Assembly: GCF_021917145.1 (NCBI RefSeq)
Contig: NC_061082.1
Location: forward strand, 6,856,237-6,920,236
Reading direction: 5' to 3'
Length of the DNA stretch: 64,000 nucleotides
From: Hypomesus transpacificus
Lineage: Eukaryota > Chordata > Actinopteri > Osmeriformes > Osmeridae
Part shown: positions 12,913-44,464 of the stretch, piece by piece
How the letters are laid out: every line of letters starts with the position of its first letter
How positions within the stretch are numbered: position 1 is the first letter of the stretch
Made by a program: the position numbers and the translations under genes
Notes under the pieces: generated by a model
What the model saw: the letters and a program-made list of their open reading frames with translations, nothing else
Told to the model about the DNA's origin: nothing
The model's database searches: none

Positions 12913-13847
12913 CTCTGTTCCGGAACCTCCTGTACCTGCCTGATAAGTGCTTTTGTTGTTATAAATATTAATAAAAATGTGGCATCTAAATAAATTCTGA
13001 AAGCTCCAGTGTTCCCTTGTGTTCTTGTTCAGCGCTCTTCTGGTGCTTGTGTCGTGAGACAGCTCAGTAGAGGTGTTGATGTGTGAGGTGTGATATCAGG
13101 CCTGTTCTGGCCTGTTGAGCCACTGGGTAACCACACTGGAGGTAGACGTGCTCAATCAATAGAATGATGCAGCCTGAGGATACCAGTTTAGTTTTTTCTC
13201 ATCTCTAAATGTTTACGCCTCATGCTGGTAGGTGGCTATCGTCATGGTGTTTCCTAACCAAGCCCTGTGTATACACGTACTCTTTTACAGTACATTTTAT
13301 TCATTTAGCAAATGCTATAATCCAAGGCAGCATAGAGTGCATAATATAGAAAGTATGGAAGAAGATCAATGATCATAAGGACATAGTTCTGATTTGGTGG
13401 TCAGGGTTGAGTAATGGTCTGTGTTTACTGGCACAACACAAAGTAACCACGTCTGAGCCGCCAGGCACAGTGGACACTAAACATTTCTATTAGACAAGAA
13501 AGAAATGTATTTTTATTCTGAGTGATTTAGTGCGTTACTGCAATTTCTTATGTTCTATTATTCAATATCACTTTGGAATGCTTGAAAGCTGAGTATTCTA
13601 ATATGAAAAACAATACACAAATTAACATGATGTCACAATGATATGTTACTAAGGGATGGAGCTTCCCAATTATGATGTCACATGTACAACTTGAGTTTTA
13701 AGATGTTGTTCCAACATTTTCAGACAGTCTGAAACAGCAGTAGTGAACAACTTTCTTATTACAGATAGAGATTAGTTAACAGTTACAGCAATAGCTAAGT
13801 TGGCTAATGATTGTTTACATTTGATCATTAAAATAAACATTGGCTCG
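12913..13847. other. Divergent intergenic region between spp2 and the mitoguardin-like gene
   Basis: Both genes are transcribed away from this 0.9 kb stretch, so it should hold both promoters. I see no clear TATA box or CpG island. A repeat fragment at about 13290-13375 shares sequence with 60645-60740. Confidence 0.45.
13290..13375. repeat. Dispersed repeat fragment (copy 1 of 2 in window)
   Basis: The sequence 'ttatTcatttagcaaatgct' followed by 'gtgcataatatagaaagta' and 'gaagatca' is shared, with mismatches, with 60645-60740. The 'atttagca(g/a)a' block is the 3' end typical of fish SINEs. The family is not identified. Confidence 0.5.
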
Positions 13848-16800
13848 ATGGGTCAGGCCCAAAGTGACCCAGGGATCTCTTCGGAGAAACCTAAAAAAGA
13901 GAAGAGGAAGAAAAAGAAAAGAGGAAATTCTCTTGGAGGATTCCTCTGCCTGTTCCCAATGCTGAGTTGTGTTGGTAGACCTCTGAGAAAGTCATCCTCA
14001 TCGAACGATGACACGGATTCTGGTAAGTGTTTGAAAGAGCCCTTGGACTGAACTAGTTGCTGGTTGACTAAGTTCATGTTACAGTGCTAATTCCATGCCT
14101 TTTTTCTGTTCAAACTATCAGAAAGCTCCCTATCAGTTGATGGCTGTGTTACACACCATCTGGTAAAGGGACATAGAGACGAGACCAACACAAAGAAGTC
14201 AAACAAACACAAACCAAAGACACTGAAACATGTCTTTACATGGTGGAGGAAGAGCCATGAAAAGACACCCCCCACTGTAAGGGACAGACACTCTACAGTT
14301 GAGCAACAAAACCTACTAGATCATCTCCTATTACTGGTTATAGTTTATACCTATTTTACTTCTATAATGCTTCTAACCCTCCTCTACTGTGCTCTTCCTC
14401 CTCAGGTCATGGAGGATGATGAGGAGCGGCTGCTCCCTCTGTCTGGACCTCTGGTCCTGTACATGCCTGTGTGGCGTCCTGTAAGTCTGTCTTGGGGTTA
14501 AGGGTTTTGAGAGGGCGCATCAATGTATCACTAAGAACATGAGCAATTGACATTAGCTAGTAATGTCATCGTAACACACTGACAAATGTACAAATAAAGA
14601 CTTTCCAAAGAAGTCCTAACATTGTAAAATGTTCCTCTCTGCCATGAAGGCTCCTTCATCCAGGCCTGTTTTCCAGCTAACACATGCTGGAAAACTGCTT
14701 CTGAGTGGGTTAGCATCTCTGGACACTCTGGTAACAATTCACTCTCCCTCCACCTTCCATGTTCTTGTTCTAAATTATGCTGTCTTCAGATTAAGAAACC
14801 ACTGACTTAGACACACTGTGTTAGTCACCCTTGGACAAAGATGGTGGAGTTAACATCTCCAGTTGTTCATTGTCACAGACTTTCTTCATGGCTCCAGTTT
14901 GGCCCAAAGACAGTCTCAAGGCTTACCTCACCCTGGCGGGGAAGATGATATTGGAGGACCGGACTCTACTCAGAGGACAGGTAACATTATGGAATACCCA
15001 CACTGCTTACACCATTTACATGTATCTGTAAGCCAAACAATTTAAGAATGTATACAAAATATATATATAGCCTAAATATAAATATGCATATTTAACTTCT
15101 TCTTTTTCTCCAACCCTCCTCTACTGTACTCTTCCTCCTCAGGTCATGGAGGATGATGAGGAGCGGCTGCTCCCTCTGTCTGGACCTCTGGTCCTGTACA
15201 TGCCTGTGTGGCGTCCTGTAAGTCTGTCTTGAGGTTAAGGGTTTGAGAGGGTGCATCAACGTATCACTAAGAACAACGTATGAACAGCGGCTCATAATAA
15301 TTGCTAGTAAATGCTCTGAAAACACTGACAATGTCTACTGTGGACAAATAAAGATTTTACATAGAAGTCCTGAGATTCTCTCGTTTTCCTCTCTGCCATG
15401 AAGGCTCCTTCATCCACGCCCATTCTCCAGCTAACACATGCTGGAAAACTGCTTCTGGGTGACTTCACATCTCTGGACACTCTGGTAACTATTCACTGCA
15501 CCTTCCATGGTCTTCATCCACTATCTACTGTTTGGAGAAAAAGACACTGGGTTAAACCTACAAGTCAACCTCAATGAAGATGATGTGCTTGATTCTGTCT
15601 CCATATCTTCCATGCCAGACTTGCTTTATGGCCCATGTATGGCTGAAGCATCCCAAAGGATACCTTACCCTGGCTGGGGAAATGGCCTTTGAGGACACAG
15701 CCCTTTCCAGAGGACAGGTAACCTTATATCATCAGTAAACAGAATGGGAACCCCACACTGTTTGCATCTGTACTTCTTTGTCTGCCATGGGCAATACAAT
15801 GAGAGACAAAAACAATTGTTCAGAGTGAACAGTTTGGACAATTCCAGAAAGTCAGGGTGACTGTTTGGTTCTTGTTGTGTGGCCTTTCTTGCTACCAAAG
15901 CATGAAGCCGAGAAGGAGGCCTCCCTGACTAAGGAAGAACCAGAGTGGTTCTACAAGGAGGGAGTTTTTGAGAAGGACCTACCCCTGGTCGATCTCTGGA
16001 ATGCCTCCGATTTTCATTGCACCAGACACTCTGCTGGAAGACTGCAGGTAACTCCGACATCTCTGTCTTGAGGACTTCTCTGACTCTGTATCAAACACTA
16101 TACACACACACTCACCCTACAGTAGTGGTGGTGTGGAAACTCACTTGTAATGAGTCAGCCCTGTCAGTGAGTTACAAGCTCTAATGTCAACCTTGGAACA
16201 AACAATGTCCTCTGGGTCTTTTGGCATGTTTGGCCTAGCAATTAGGAGGCTGAAGTTCAGCCCCCAACATTTTGCATTTATACCAAGGAACTTTTCTCTT
16301 TACAGACCCTGGAGGAGGTCTGCCAGCTAATCCAGATCGTGATGAACAATCGGACCCAGCTCTGGTGGAGAAAACATCTCCACATTGACCTCCTGAACCC
16401 TGAGGTGAGAGAATACTGCAGACAGGACAGGCCAGTCACCAGAGCGTCTGGTTCATCCCACTGTTCCTGGATGAAACTGAAAGTATTCCTGTGTATCTTT
16501 CTCAGGGCTCAGTGGCTGTTTCCACAATTGAATTGGAGGTCACAGGGGTGCAGGTTATTCAAGCAACTAATGTTCACAAGCCGACAAACGCAACTTCTGG
16601 GTTTTCAGCTTTACACTCAGACTGTGTGTCAGTTATGAATGACGAGTTCTGTTTTGTCCTCCCTAGCTTCTAGGTGGTAGAAAGACAAGCCACGTCATGT
16701 CTCACCATATAAATACAAGGAAGGAGTTCTTGTACTTTGAGGATGGCCAGGTGCATCACATTTTCCTTGATGAAACATCACATTGAGTTTACAGTCATCA

Positions 16801-18395
16801 ATGTTGAATGGTTTACCAAACATCTAAAGATGTTCTGTATTTTCCAATCACAGGAGGTGGACGTGATGACCACCTTTGAGGGTTTTGTTGAGGCAGGGGG
16901 TGAGACTCAGACAACAAGTTGGTCATGCTCCAAAACAGAGTCCACCTTCACAGACCCTCCACCTCGTTCTCCTCACGCCTCTCCTCCTTCACCCCTTTTT
17001 GAGGAGGTAAATATCTCCACACTTCCATCTCCTTATACCTCTGCCAATGATCTCACACGCCAGAGTGAAAAGCGCCTTGAGATTGAGACCAATGTTGCTT
17101 TTGTGTTGTAGGATTTTGAAGAGGATGTGGAGGAACCTAAGGTCCAAGTCCCCCTGATGCAGTAAGTACTGTAGGAACTAAGGTTGAAAATAGCACTGTT
17201 ACTCTGCTGTGTATATAATTAAACAAAAGGTTACTTCAGCACAACTCACTATATCAAATGTTATTGATACAGGAGCTATTTTGCCTACAAGGGGATAAAT
17301 GACTTTGAGGGTAAACTGGCTGCCCTTCGTGAGGCCTTTGAGGTAAAGAGAAGGTTTATTTGTCATGAGTCTTTGCATTTTACTTTGTGTACATTCAGTG
17401 TACCAATGGTTTTCCCATATTTTCCCAGGATCTGACCAATACAAACGAGTCCCTGAACTTCATCAGCCATGCTGGGCGGATGGTTCTGGGTGGACTGGCT
17501 CAGCTCAATGACCAGGTACATTTATAAATCACAATACTGAGAGTGAGAAAGGGTAATGAGTGTTACAGCATTTTGTAGTCAATAGGATGTTTGAGGCTTG
17601 AGTTTTATGACGTTTCTGTTTTGAGGATGTGAGGGAGTTCCAGCAGGCCTATGATCGCCTGGTCTCCTTTTTAAACGAGCCAGGAAACCGACAGGCAATA
17701 AAGGAGGACATTGACAAAGCAGGAGTAGGTGTAGCCAGACATCCGATCAGATAGTGATTCCATAGAAATGAATGAGATTCTAATGTAAGGTTATGATATC
17801 CTTCTCGTCTGGTGTTACTTTGTTCTTTAAAATATGTACTTGTTTGATTTCAGATCACCCAGATCAATTTCCTGGATTTGTTTTTTGAATTGGTCCTGCT
17901 TGGCCTTTTGGAGGGCAAGACTGTCCATGCTGCACCGGCAAGTGACACAAACCTAATAGTGTAAACTTACTGGCTGGTCTAACCCACAATGCTGTAGTCC
18001 TACCAGTATTTTGACTCTGTCTCATCTCTCATGTCTGTCCACTACCCCAGCGGCCTAATGGATTCCTCCAGCTCCTGTTTGGGGTTATTTTGTCCATCCA
18101 ACCACCAGGACAGAGCTGGAGCCAGAGCGCCAACAATTTTCTGTTGAGAATCAAGGTACAGTCCCTTTCTCCCCCCTTCACATGCTCTACCTGGATAGTT
18201 AGCTGTTAAGTGTCCTTGTAGAATTATATTACAAAATGTTGTCTCAATGTGTTGTCTCAGAGCCAGATGCAGTCATGGATGGACGCCATCTTTGATTTTG
18301 AGGACCATTTATATGTCTGCTCCCAAAATCTCTCTGGGGAAGTTCTGGGGAACCTGGAGATGCAGGTCGAGTTCCTTTTGTCATCCTTGGACTAA
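13848..18395 (+). CDS. Mitoguardin-like protein with unrecognised N-terminal half (19 exons)
   Basis: Exons: 13848-14022, 14122-14276, 14406-14480, 14650-14730, 14879-14980, 15143-15217, 15404-15484, 15619-15717, 15901-16047, 16306-16404, 16667-16750, 16854-17006, 17112-17161, 17273-17342, 17429-17515, 17626-17724, 17854-17937, 18051-18155 and 18261-18395. All join in one frame. I chose ATG 13848 over 13800 because it gives MGQAQSD, an N-myristoylation-type start, followed by a lysine-rich run. The C-terminal third follows the mitoguardin (MIGA/FAM73) pattern: DFEGKLAALREAFEDL, then GRMVLGGL, FQQAYDRLVSFLNEP and INFLDLFFELVLLGLLE. This is the core before the family's lipid-transfer-like end, which is shorter here. 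Mitoguardins are outer-mitochondrial-membrane proteins in mitochondrial fusion and lipid exchange. The first half, including two tandem 86/85-residue repeats, matches nothing I recognise. The family call comes from pattern memory only. Confidence 0.6.
14371..15020 (+). repeat. Tandem three-exon duplication, copy 1
   Basis: The unit carries exons 14406-14480, 14650-14730 and 14879-14980. The polypyrimidine tract, exon borders and intron starts reappear about 737 bp downstream. The first exon is identical over all 75 bases in the two copies, the second differs at about 9 of 81 bases, and the third is much more diverged. Confidence 0.9.
15108..15760 (+). repeat. Tandem three-exon duplication, copy 2
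   Basis: Second copy, with exons 15143-15217, 15404-15484 and 15619-15717, all open and in frame with copy 1. Intron sequence after the first exon (gtaagtctgtcttg, 'gcatcaa.gtatcactaagaac') is also shared, so the whole genomic segment was duplicated. Confidence 0.9.
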
Positions 18396-18457
18396 CGGAC
18401 CTCTACAACCTCCGACTCCACATCTGAGTCATGCAAGACTAACAACATTGATTGAAG

Positions 18458-18475
18458 TCTGCTATAATAAAACAG
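18458..18475 (+). terminator. Polyadenylation signal of the mitoguardin-like gene
   Basis: AATAAA inside 'ctataataaaacagc', about 70 bp after the stop codon at 18393-18395. Confidence 0.6.
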
Positions 18476-18643
18476 CATTTCCAGCACATGTTCAATGCCT
18501 TCTTGTGGATAGTTATCAAAGATGATAAGAACTCAGAAATCAAATCACAGAAACGTACACAATTGGAGATTGTGTCCTTTTGTCAGGAAGTAGGAAATTA
18601 AATGTCCAGGTTTTTTTAAATATCAAGTATCAATAGTTCCCAT

Positions 18644-20274
18644 TTTATTGTTTTTCATATGTTGACACACAGTATGTTCTGGAAATCCCGTCGAAGCATG
18701 TGTCACCCAAACTCAAACAAAAACAGAACCTGGTTGTGTGGATGCCGTCTTTGAGGAGCCCAGTAGGCCTGTGTAGGTGACATCATCAGATCCTTCAGAG
18801 TTGGCAAGCTGCTTTTTTTCGGGGTTGATTAAAGTTTTCCCAAAATATAACACTGTCATAGCATTACAGTCCTTCAAATATACACATATTCGGATTAACA
18901 CAAATATAACTTTCAGTTAGCGTTTTCTTGGTTTCTCATCTCACATTCACTTCACTCTAAAAACAGTGTGCTTTTGTTACTCAATAGATTACAAAAGTAA
19001 GCTTCTGATGACATCACATTCTACCAGGTATTATTGCCAAAACAAAACAGAGTTCAGTTTTATTGCTGTAGTGACCTAATGTCAAACAATTCTTGCAATA
19101 CGGCATTAAGACAAACAACTTCCCAGTCAAATCTGTAATGTAAATGAGTTCTATTCATGTTATATATTTGAATGTTTCTTAAAAAGGATCAAACACTGCT
19201 TTGTAGGTCCCCATTCACGTTAGTGAGGGAACCACAAGTGAAACCATGGATTGAACCAATGTATATGGGTGGTCATTTTTGTAAATCACACACACATACA
19301 ATCACACCCACACACGTATACAACATCGCAATATGGCACAAAATATCCAACACCATCTGAGAGTTCGAGTGAAACTGTATTAAAATGATATAACAACCAA
19401 TAACCACTTATAAAAACAACATCTTCTCTAGATGGTAAAACGTTTAGTAAAGCAAGTTGGTGAAATTAAAGCAAAAGAAAAATAAACCGGTAGGTCTGTT
19501 TTAGAGAGCATGCAGTCAAAGAAGCACATACATACAGTATACAACATCTTCATAGTCCACTAGGCAATCTGGTTAGGTCCACTAGTACAGAATATTCAGA
19601 GCCAGTGAGAAAAGAAAAAGACACATACCAAAAAATGTACTATAATAAATGGTTAAGAGTCATATAACCTGAACAGTTCAATACGTTTGGGCTGAACTGC
19701 TGAAGGTTGGTGGGCAGCGGGAAGGCTACTGCAGACACCGTGTTGTAGTGTGTCGGTAATCGTAGTGTCTGTCCTACAGAACGAGAAACCAACAGCACAG
19801 GGCTCTGAGGAGCCCTCCCCTCCCCACATGACTTCAGGCCAGAATCAAAGAACAGAATAGTTGAAAGTGTGACCAGAGAGACCAGCTTTAGTCAGGACAG
19901 GAGGACCATCAGCACGACCCGTCAGCAGCACGCTCACAACACAGGAAACACAGCGCTACAACCGGGTCCGTCATCTGGGCTTACACAAATGATTGTTATT
20001 GTAGTTTTTAGGACATGTTTTTTGACTTTTAATAGTGTAGTTCTGTACCACCATGTCACCTTCAGTGGTGACAGGAAACCACAGCAACAGGGTCTTGTCT
20101 CTTCTTCTCCTCTTGTTGTTCCCACCAATTCAAGAGTCCTTCTGCAGCGTCGTCGTCCCCCCCCCCCCCCCCATGCATGTACACAATTCACATCAATCCC
20201 ATTGACGCCAAGTCCATCTACCACACCACAAGGCTGTGGGAGGGAGCCTGGGGGGAGGAGACAGGGGCGGGGCT
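18644..20274 (-). other. abi2: abi2 3' UTR
   Basis: It lies downstream of the abi2 stop codon (complement of 20275-20277) and is non-coding. The best polyA signal is TTTATT on + (AATAAA on -) at 18644-18649, only about 180 bp from the end of the convergent gene. Confidence 0.65.
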
Positions 20275-39252
<18,978 letters not shown>

Positions 39253-42200
39253 TCATGTGCAGAGTGCCAGTTTCCTGTGTGTCATGTCCTCACCCTCAGT
39301 GTAGTCCATATCAGGCCTGGTGGAGACAAAGACCCAAGCCAGGCCCACCAGCAGAGCCACCACAAGGTTGACCACAATCCAGGGCTGTAGGATCTGGTGT
39401 TCTGACCCAGGGGGCCTTGGGAACAGGTAAATAGGTAGAAGTAGGTACAGAAGGCTGTTCCAAGCAGACTTAAAGCTTCCCAAAAAGACAGCTAGACAGA
39501 TAGGTAGACACTGGTTAAGTTCCAGAGAACCCATGTTTCTCATTCTTGCGACTGCAGCTTTCATCAACATGCAGAGCTGGAACTGCGATTGTTTTGACAC
39601 CTGAAACCATTGTGTGAAGCTTACCATAGAGTCTCATTAGCACTGGGGTAAAGGTTGATCCTGTCACTGGTCATCTGTTGGCTCAGGGACAGAATCAGTG
39701 CTATGAAGTACACTGGGAAAGAGGGGAAAACAGGGACTGAACACACAGACTTCTCTATGACTAACTAGTATGTAAATCCTCCTTTTGAACAGTGACAGAA
39801 AACAGAATTTCGTAGGCTGATCCTCTGTCAAGTTATTCCACGGCTCCTTCATAATCGGCTTAGTTTTTGATAGTAATACCATAGTCTACGTTTAGCTGGT
39901 GGACAATGCCTGTCTTCTATATTCTGTTTTTTCTATTGATTAGGTTAATGACAACTAAATGCCCATGTCAAATTGACTACATTTACATTTAGTCATTTAG
40001 CAGACGCTCTTATCCAGAGCGACTTACAGTAAGTACAGTAAGTACAGGGACATTCCCCCCAAGGCAAGTAAGGTGAAGAACGAACCGGCAACCTTCTGAT
40101 TAATTGCCCAATTCCCTAACCGCTTAGCCATCTGACCCCCCCCCCCCCCATACTAACAAACTGTAAAGAAAATATATTGGGGTAGTTTTTTCTACATTAA
40201 CCCAATATTATAACAATTAATATTCAATGTCCATGTCTGTATATATTTAACAGTGACTTACAGAATGAGGCGAGAGCAGCAGGGTCCATTGTGAGAAAGC
40301 CCCTGAGAGCCATGGAGGCCTTTGCTAGGTTTACCCTGGACACAAGACAGGTCAGATGGTTTACTGACAACAGGAACAGTCCCAGAGAGACACAGAAAAG
40401 AGATTGCTGGATTGCACACCCTTGCACTACACCAACCACAGCTAGTAGCTACCTGTCAAAGGCAGAGACAGTGCTGATGGCCAGCAACAGGTAGAGCAGA
40501 GATTGGGCGGGGTAGGCCAGGGGGTGATACTGCTGCAGCAGGTTAGGGAGAGTGGTCAGCTGCTCCCCAGCTAACACGTACACCACAATGATGTTCCACA
40601 CTGCATAGCCTGCCAGGAACCCATGGGAGAACAGCCCAATGACCCTGTGGAGAACACACATTTACATTTTGTCATTTAGCAGACGCTCTTGTCCAGAGCA
40701 AATTACAGTAAGTACAGGGACATTCCCCCGAGTCAAGTAGGGTGAAGTGCTTTGCCCAAGGACACAAAGTCATTTGGCACAACCGGGAATCGAACTGGCA
40801 ACCTTCAGATAACTAGCCCGATTCCCTAACCGCTCAGCCACCTGACACACGTTGCCTGTCAAGAGCTCTTCCTCTCTGACAGACACAGAAAAACAAGCAG
40901 AGAATGAGAAAACATCAGAATACAAGACTCAGCGAAGGGTGTTTGCTGACCTGAAGCCACTATGTACCCTCATGGCTACGTCCTTGGTGGTCCACATGGG
41001 CCGGACCTCCATGTAGTCTATCTGGTCCATGTGGTCAGTCTGCTTTGGATGGTCCACTCGCTCTGCGGCCTGAAAACGCCCTGGTTGGAGAACGTAACGA
41101 CTCTGGTTTAAACATCGTTGGAATTAGAAACATGGCCTTCATCTACACTTACAAGGCTATTAGTCTAATGGAGCTTTAAGGTAACAGCATGTCATCCTCC
41201 ATACATTGTACCAATGTGGATGTGACAATGACATGCAGATTGTCTGAGTGTTGGATTTAGGAGGGAGGAGACACATACTGTTCCTCTCCACAAACACTTT
41301 GCCGACAGGCTGGCTATGGCCCAGAGGGGCGGAGAACAGGGAATGCTGGGGGATAGGCGATTGATCTGTGATGATGTCATCATCCTCCACTCCCAGGTCG
41401 TTGGTGTAGTGCATCTCTGCTAGCTTGGGCTTCCTGTTGTGATAAAGAGACAATTTATGACTTTTTTAAGACATGATCGTCCCTCCCATCTCCGTGTCAC
41501 ATAATGCAACAAGTCACAAGCTGGAACAGCACATGGCAGTGCCCTCTGTCTCTTACTTTTTCCTCTTGCTCTTCTTCGTCACTTCTTCGTCTGTGTGCGC
41601 CTCCACTACATCTCCGTTCGTCATGTCAGGTTGCTCCCCCTCCAGGTCTGAAGGAGTTAACCCACAAGCAAATTTGAGAATTCCAATTTTTTGTTTACTG
41701 TACCCGTAAACTCAATCTGTGTAATGAACATTCCAGGTTCTCCTTATAACATTCACACCAGGTGATGTGTTTACTGTAAAACTGTATGGGATAACTTGAG
41801 GTTTCCATCTAGAGAAACAAAGCTAGGCATCATACCTGGAATCTGAGCCTTCTTTTTCTTCTTCTTCTTATGTGGCGGGACATCCTGCGGTTCTGGGGTG
41901 AGGGGATCTCTGCACTCAGACTGCCTGCGGCTGGCCAGGCCATCCATCTCTATACCGTGCTCCATGCCCACTGGGGTGGAGGGCAACAGCAGGAAAAACA
42001 ATGTGTGTCGCACGGCACACAGGGTCATACACTCAGATTACAGGTTTCCTTTCGTGCAGGTGGTGAGATTCCTAAAAAGGTTTTGTGGTGGCAAGATCAT
42101 CGTGAGCACATTACAAGTGATGGGCAGGGGAAGATTTCACTGTTCCAAAGCTTTATGAAAACTCATGACTCTGATGTTCCACCATGCAGCCTGACAACAG

Positions 42201-42288
42201 ACAAAGTGTACAGTCACCCACCTTCTGGCTCGTCCACATCATTCGCCTCCTTCTTTGACTTCCTTTTCTTGGTTTTGGCGAGTGGCAT
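39253..42288 (-). CDS. tmem237: Transmembrane protein 237 (ciliary transition zone)
   Basis: On - the exons are about 42288-42222 ([17 protein letters not shown]), 41970-41836, 41647-41556, 41433-41279, 41082-40951, 40645-40454, 40350-40261, 39713-39626 and about 39405-39253. The N-terminal half is charged and disordered with several lysine clusters ([18 protein letters not shown]). The C-terminal half has four membrane segments: [43 protein letters not shown] and [18 protein letters not shown], the last followed by a short acidic tail. This is the TMEM237 plan, a transition-zone protein needed for ciliogenesis (Joubert syndrome gene in man). The neighbours mpp4 and als2 in the same order and strand as human 2q33.1 support the call. 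The borders of the third-last and last exons are approximate. Confidence 0.85.
39978..40137 (-). mobile_element. tRNA-derived SINE, copy 1 (tmem237 intron)
   Basis: Read on -, it begins with a tRNA-like head ('ggctaagcggttagggaa', then 'ggttgccggttcg') and ends '...gataagagcgtctgctaaat' 'gactaaatgtaaatg'. It shares sequence with the copies at 40658-40848 and 62373-62565 and lacks part of the middle. Confidence 0.8.
40658..40848 (-). mobile_element. tRNA-derived SINE, copy 2 (tmem237 intron)
   Basis: Full-length copy. On -: 'gtcaggtggctgagcggtta' (box A region), 'gttgccagttcgattcc' (box B), 'cttgggcaaagcacttcacc', then the tail 'agcgtctgctaaatgac'. Confidence 0.85.
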
Positions 42289-43909
42289 TTTGTCTGGAGA
42301 GGAGAAGCCAGGGCTATTTAATGAAATTAATGAAACTGAAAAGGATTTAGCGGTTGGTCTGATTGTAACATCTCTGGCTTGAGATAATTAGATCAGGTCT
42401 TTGACGGCTGACGTAAAGTTACAGGGCTTCAGCCGATTATGATAAAACTAAAAGTAATATTTCCGAATTATAAATGGCATTTCATTTCTGACACCATCCC
42501 ATAGTTCAGACCATCTACAGCACACAACAGACGTATTACAATACGTGACAAAGAGATATACATCCGAGATACATTACAGATTTTCTCACCACCTTTACTG
42601 TCCTTCCTGTTTCCCACCTCGACCATGGAGAGAAGAAACAACCATGTCAGAGAAAAGCTTCTGGAGAAAGTCTGTCAACAGTCCATCGATCCCAGGGGAG
42701 AATTCCACCTGGCTTCTCTTGCAGACTGCTATGACCCATTAGTCCATCCTGAGAGGAGGCTCCTGAGAAACAGCTTGCAATTGATTGGAAGATGAGCAGC
42801 TTGGTTGCGACGGGGCCTTGTGATTGGCTGGCAGTGGCAGAGGAGTAAAGACGGCTCCTCAGCAGGTTTAAATCAGCCCTGTGCCAGATATAGCTCTGCC
42901 TGCGCCACAGGTCTGCGCTGCATTCTGACATGGCCTGAGTGGATTACAAGGCGAATCAGGTCTGTGATACAAACCTCATTATAATTCCCACTTCCCCACC
43001 TCATGCCAGAAAGAGGCTGGTATCTTTTTCAGTGTATGTTCATAATATAAATGTCTTTTTTTCTGGTAAATGTGTTTTGAAGTTTTTGCAAGGTTACAGA
43101 GCAGTGATTGAAAATGTCTCTATTGTCTTGCCTTGTGAATGCATCTTAACAGATGACGCCATCTATCTACTTGAAATCTTTAGGTCTAAGAGACTTAATC
43201 CAATTACACCCCTTCCAAGGTGAAAGGTAGGTATGGTCCGTTTCCAATGCAATGACACAGACATGACATCACAGGCATTACTGTAGTGATGTCAAAGCAA
43301 AGATGCCAAAGTCAAAGTGCACTGTTCTAAAATATCGTTCATTTAAGAACTGCCAGAAAGACCGATTTAATCCAAACGACAACCCAGTCATCCTGTTAAC
43401 TGTTACACATAAACTTCTGTCACAAAAACAAATTCACAAACAAACAAATTCTCCTTAAAATGGTGAGTGCTTTGTTGTTTGTTGTTGCACAGCAGCACTA
43501 ATTCCTTCTGATACGTCCAACAGATACAATTGGCCGTCCCAGTCTGCTTGATGTGTTTATGCCATGACTTCCCACCCACAGTTCATCTCACAAACAAGGC
43601 CCCCAAACAATCCCTGAGAAAAATTCTGAATGAATGACCTGCTTCTCCCCCTCTCAGGACGTGTGGTAGACAGAGGAGGGTGGGGGGGGGGGGACCGGGC
43701 GGGGGAGGGGCCAACGCCAGGTCTGAGGCTGAGGCCTAATCCAGAGCTAAAATCCCCCATACACCTTCATCTGCACAGGAAGGGGATTAACTAGCTGGGC
43801 AGAGATCACATTGCAGGACACACTAGTCTGGTGTGGAGTGCACTTGTTTTGCATAAGCTCATAGTATTATTGAAGGAAATACACAACTGTTTACAAACAA
43901 ATGCAAGGC
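42289..43909. other. tmem237 upstream region to mpp4 3' end
   Basis: I see no gene. A poly-G run lies at about 43681-43693. The mpp4 polyA signal (TTTATT on +) at 43910-43915 closes it. Confidence 0.45.
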
Positions 43910-44464
43910 TTTATTCAACTAGGTTTACAAAAGCTACTGGCATACATACCATTTATTGTAACTGCAAACAGAACACAATGCAACTATTCACAAGTCTACC
44001 CAACCTCAGATCTTAACTCAGATGAGACAAATACAGTATATTAAATAATTAAATTAATGATAATGCATAGAACAGTGACAGTTATCAAACCGTTCTTCTC
44101 AATACCAGAGGAGCAGACTGCCTTACAAGTCCATGGTACAGTATCAGACTGGTATCACCTGAATCTGACTTAAATATATGCTGTGATTACAAACATAACA
44201 CACCAAACAGGCTCATCTGCTTGGCACATAATCACACATATGAAACCAACTCTCAAGACACATGGTCAAGTCAGGGTCAAGTCTATTAAATGCTTACCAT
44301 ACAATCAAACAAGTTATCCCAAAACATTTTCTTCTTTGAACCGGTGGTCGAACATAATTATGAAGGCAGTCAGGGTTGTGTCATCACCTTTACCATCAAA
44401 CGATGACACTCCAAATAGCATCATCGCTCCTCGTCCATCCTCTCCATCCTCTCCCTCGTTCTGT
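43910..44464 (-). other. mpp4: mpp4 3' UTR
   Basis: It runs from the stop codon (complement of 44465-44467) to the AATAAA on - at 43910-43915. The sequence is non-coding and AT-rich. Confidence 0.6.

Noticed and set aside
41870..42382. 170-codon + frame in the tmem237 5' region
   Set aside because: Antisense to recognisable tmem237 exons (41836-41970, 42222-42288).
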